Shown piece after piece: positions 6,939 through 7,344 of a stretch of 7,344 nucleotides of DNA. This DNA is from RYN-433 sp036558265. GTDB taxonomy: Bacteria; Planctomycetota; Phycisphaerae; Tepidisphaerales; Tepidisphaeraceae. The position numbers were made by a program, and so were the translations under genes. Location of the stretch: the NCBI GenBank assembly GCA_036558265.1, contig DATBFY010000195.1:1-7344 (forward strand), read 5' to 3'. Numbering within the stretch: position 1 is the stretch's first letter; every line of letters starts with the position of its first letter. The notes below the pieces were generated by a model. The model was not told the DNA's origin and searched no databases. It was given only the letters and a program-made list of their open reading frames with translations.

Positions 6939-6962
6939 CATGGGCAAACGTGTTTGCCCGTG
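6939..6962. repeat. Imperfect 24-bp palindrome in the leader of the minus cluster
   Basis: The arms GGGCAAAC (6942-6949) and GTTTGCCC (6952-6959) are perfect reverse complements around a two-base centre. Outside them CA (6939-6940) and TG (6961-6962) also pair, leaving one T/G mismatch. The site lies 54-77 bp upstream of the preferred start of the 1305-residue protein and downstream of the TATAAT, so it would be in the mRNA leader. Possible roles are an operator for a dimeric repressor, a leader hairpin, or one copy of a dispersed genomic palindrome. The symmetry is certain; the role is not. Confidence 0.6.
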
Positions 6963-7004
6963 GTCTTCGTGTGCCCTGCAGCGCGCGAGTCAAGTCGAAC
7001 CCGT

Positions 7005-7010
7005 ATTATA
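7005..7010 (-). promoter_or_regulatory. Candidate -10 box for the minus-strand cluster
   Basis: The minus strand reads GGGTATAATACGGG, a perfect sigma-70 -10 hexamer in a GC-rich background. No recognisable -35 hexamer lies 16-18 bp upstream. Transcription would start near 6998 and give a leader of about 113 bases before the ATG at 6885. The position, just downstream of the preceding gene's terminator, supports it. A second hexamer, TATAAA (6903-6898), would give an almost leaderless mRNA. Confidence 0.45.
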
Positions 7011-7112
7011 CCCTTTTCACTTGGCGCCGGGGACACCAGGTCCACGGGCAATCGGGTTTCTTCGCAGACCCGCACCCTGGAATGACGGCTCAGGCGTCCA
7101 GATCAAGCAAGC

Positions 7113-7149
7113 AAAAACACCCCGCCGGCGTTTCACACGCTCGACGGGG
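7113..7149 (-). terminator. Intrinsic terminator of the right-edge gene
   Basis: On the minus strand a GC-rich stem forms between 7149-7137 and 7131-7120. Its base is CCCCG paired with CGGGG, then one mismatch, two pairs, a one-base bulge and four more pairs, closing a five-base loop. It is followed by TG and five T (7117-7113), then GCTTGCTTG. It lies 77 bp past the TAA at 7226-7228, in the right place to end that gene. On the plus strand no T-run follows the stem. Confidence 0.7.
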
Positions 7150-7225
7150 CGAAGGAGGAGGAGAGAAGACTCGGGATTTTCTCCCCGGACTACGTTTCCT
7201 TTAGTCGCGGAGATACAGCCCTCGC

Positions 7226-7344
7226 TTACTTGTTGAACACCGGCCCGGTCTGCGGCTGGGCGACCGATGAATCCTTGTTCAGGGTCGGCTGGCGGCGCGG
7301 CGCCGTCTTGCTGTTGCTGCCCGTCGTGCGGCCGCTGTTGCTGG
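7226..7344 (-). CDS. 3' end of an unidentified gene (partial)
   Basis: Thirty-eight sense codons plus TAA (7228-7226) are open to the right edge. The tail is polar and low in complexity: SNSGRTTG followed by SNSKTAP, an eight-codon near-repeat, then Arg/Pro/Gln residues and a TGPVFNK end. It looks like the disordered C-terminus of a longer protein. The following terminator supports this strand and stop. No family can be named. It precedes the three-gene cluster on the same strand, but the terminator and the new -10 box suggest a separate transcript. Confidence 0.6.
   Translation of the reverse strand, partial: SNSGRTTGSNSKTAPRRQPTLNKDSSVAQPQTGPVFNK

Larger units (their letters stand above)
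6886..7225. other. 340-bp intergenic control region
   Basis: This gap separates two minus-strand transcripts. Read in the minus direction it holds an intrinsic terminator (7149 to 7113), a TATAAT box (7010 to 7005), an imperfect palindrome (6962 to 6939) and a second TATAAA (6903 to 6898) close to the ATG at 6885. A purine-rich run near 7151-7168 contains GGAGG on the plus strand, but no start codon or plausible gene follows it. The plus-strand open frames across this region are Arg/Gly-rich and cross the terminator and the palindrome, so I do not call them genes. Confidence 0.65.

Noticed and set aside
6886..6993. An upstream ATG at 6993 adding 36 codons to the long gene
   Set aside because: The extension is Arg-rich and unlike the mature N-terminus, reads through the palindrome, and would start within a few bases of the predicted transcription start.
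6935..7236. Plus-strand frames of 89 and 98 codons in the right intergenic gap
   Set aside because: They cross the palindrome, the -10 box and the terminator of the other strand, lack ribosome-binding sites, and are Arg/Gly/Ser-rich.

Overview
The base composition is strongly GC-rich. Two proteins encoded together here, a very long DUF4175-like membrane-anchored coiled-coil protein and a secreted prenyltransferase/squalene-oxidase-repeat protein ending in LPTYQR, are a combination typical of Planctomycetes (perhaps a Phycisphaerae-type lineage). The assignment is recalled family knowledge, not a search result. No rRNA, tRNA, CRISPR array, insertion sequence or phage gene is visible.

Layout. 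Positions 1-92 hold the last codons of a plus-strand gene that enters from the left. Positions 93-803 (711 bp) have no convincing gene but contain several inverted repeats, an 11-nt direct repeat, a nine-G tract and, at the end, a hairpin whose 3' arm contains the likely ribosome-binding site of the next gene. Positions 804-1301 are a plus-strand orphan gene of 165 codons. It converges on a minus-strand cluster of three genes that fills 1334-6885. In transcription order these are the DUF4175-like protein (6885 to 2968), the prenyltransferase-repeat protein (2961 to 1885, 6 bp later) and a small multi-pass membrane protein (1849 to 1334, 35 bp later). The 340-bp gap 6886-7225 holds a clear intrinsic terminator for the gene on the right edge, a perfect minus-strand TATAAT and an imperfect palindrome in the presumed leader of the cluster. 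The right edge (7226-7344) is the C-terminal end of another minus-strand gene.

How the genes may work together. Spacing suggests one transcript for the three minus-strand genes. All three products are predicted to sit at or beyond the cytoplasmic membrane: a three-helix membrane protein with Ig-like segments and a long helical rod, an exported alpha/alpha-toroid protein that lacks the terpene-cyclase catalytic motifs, and a 3-4 helix membrane protein. A cell-envelope assembly or surface-scaffold role is plausible but inferred. It is the best candidate here for an undescribed system. The second point of interest is the possible RNA structure upstream of the 165-codon orphan.
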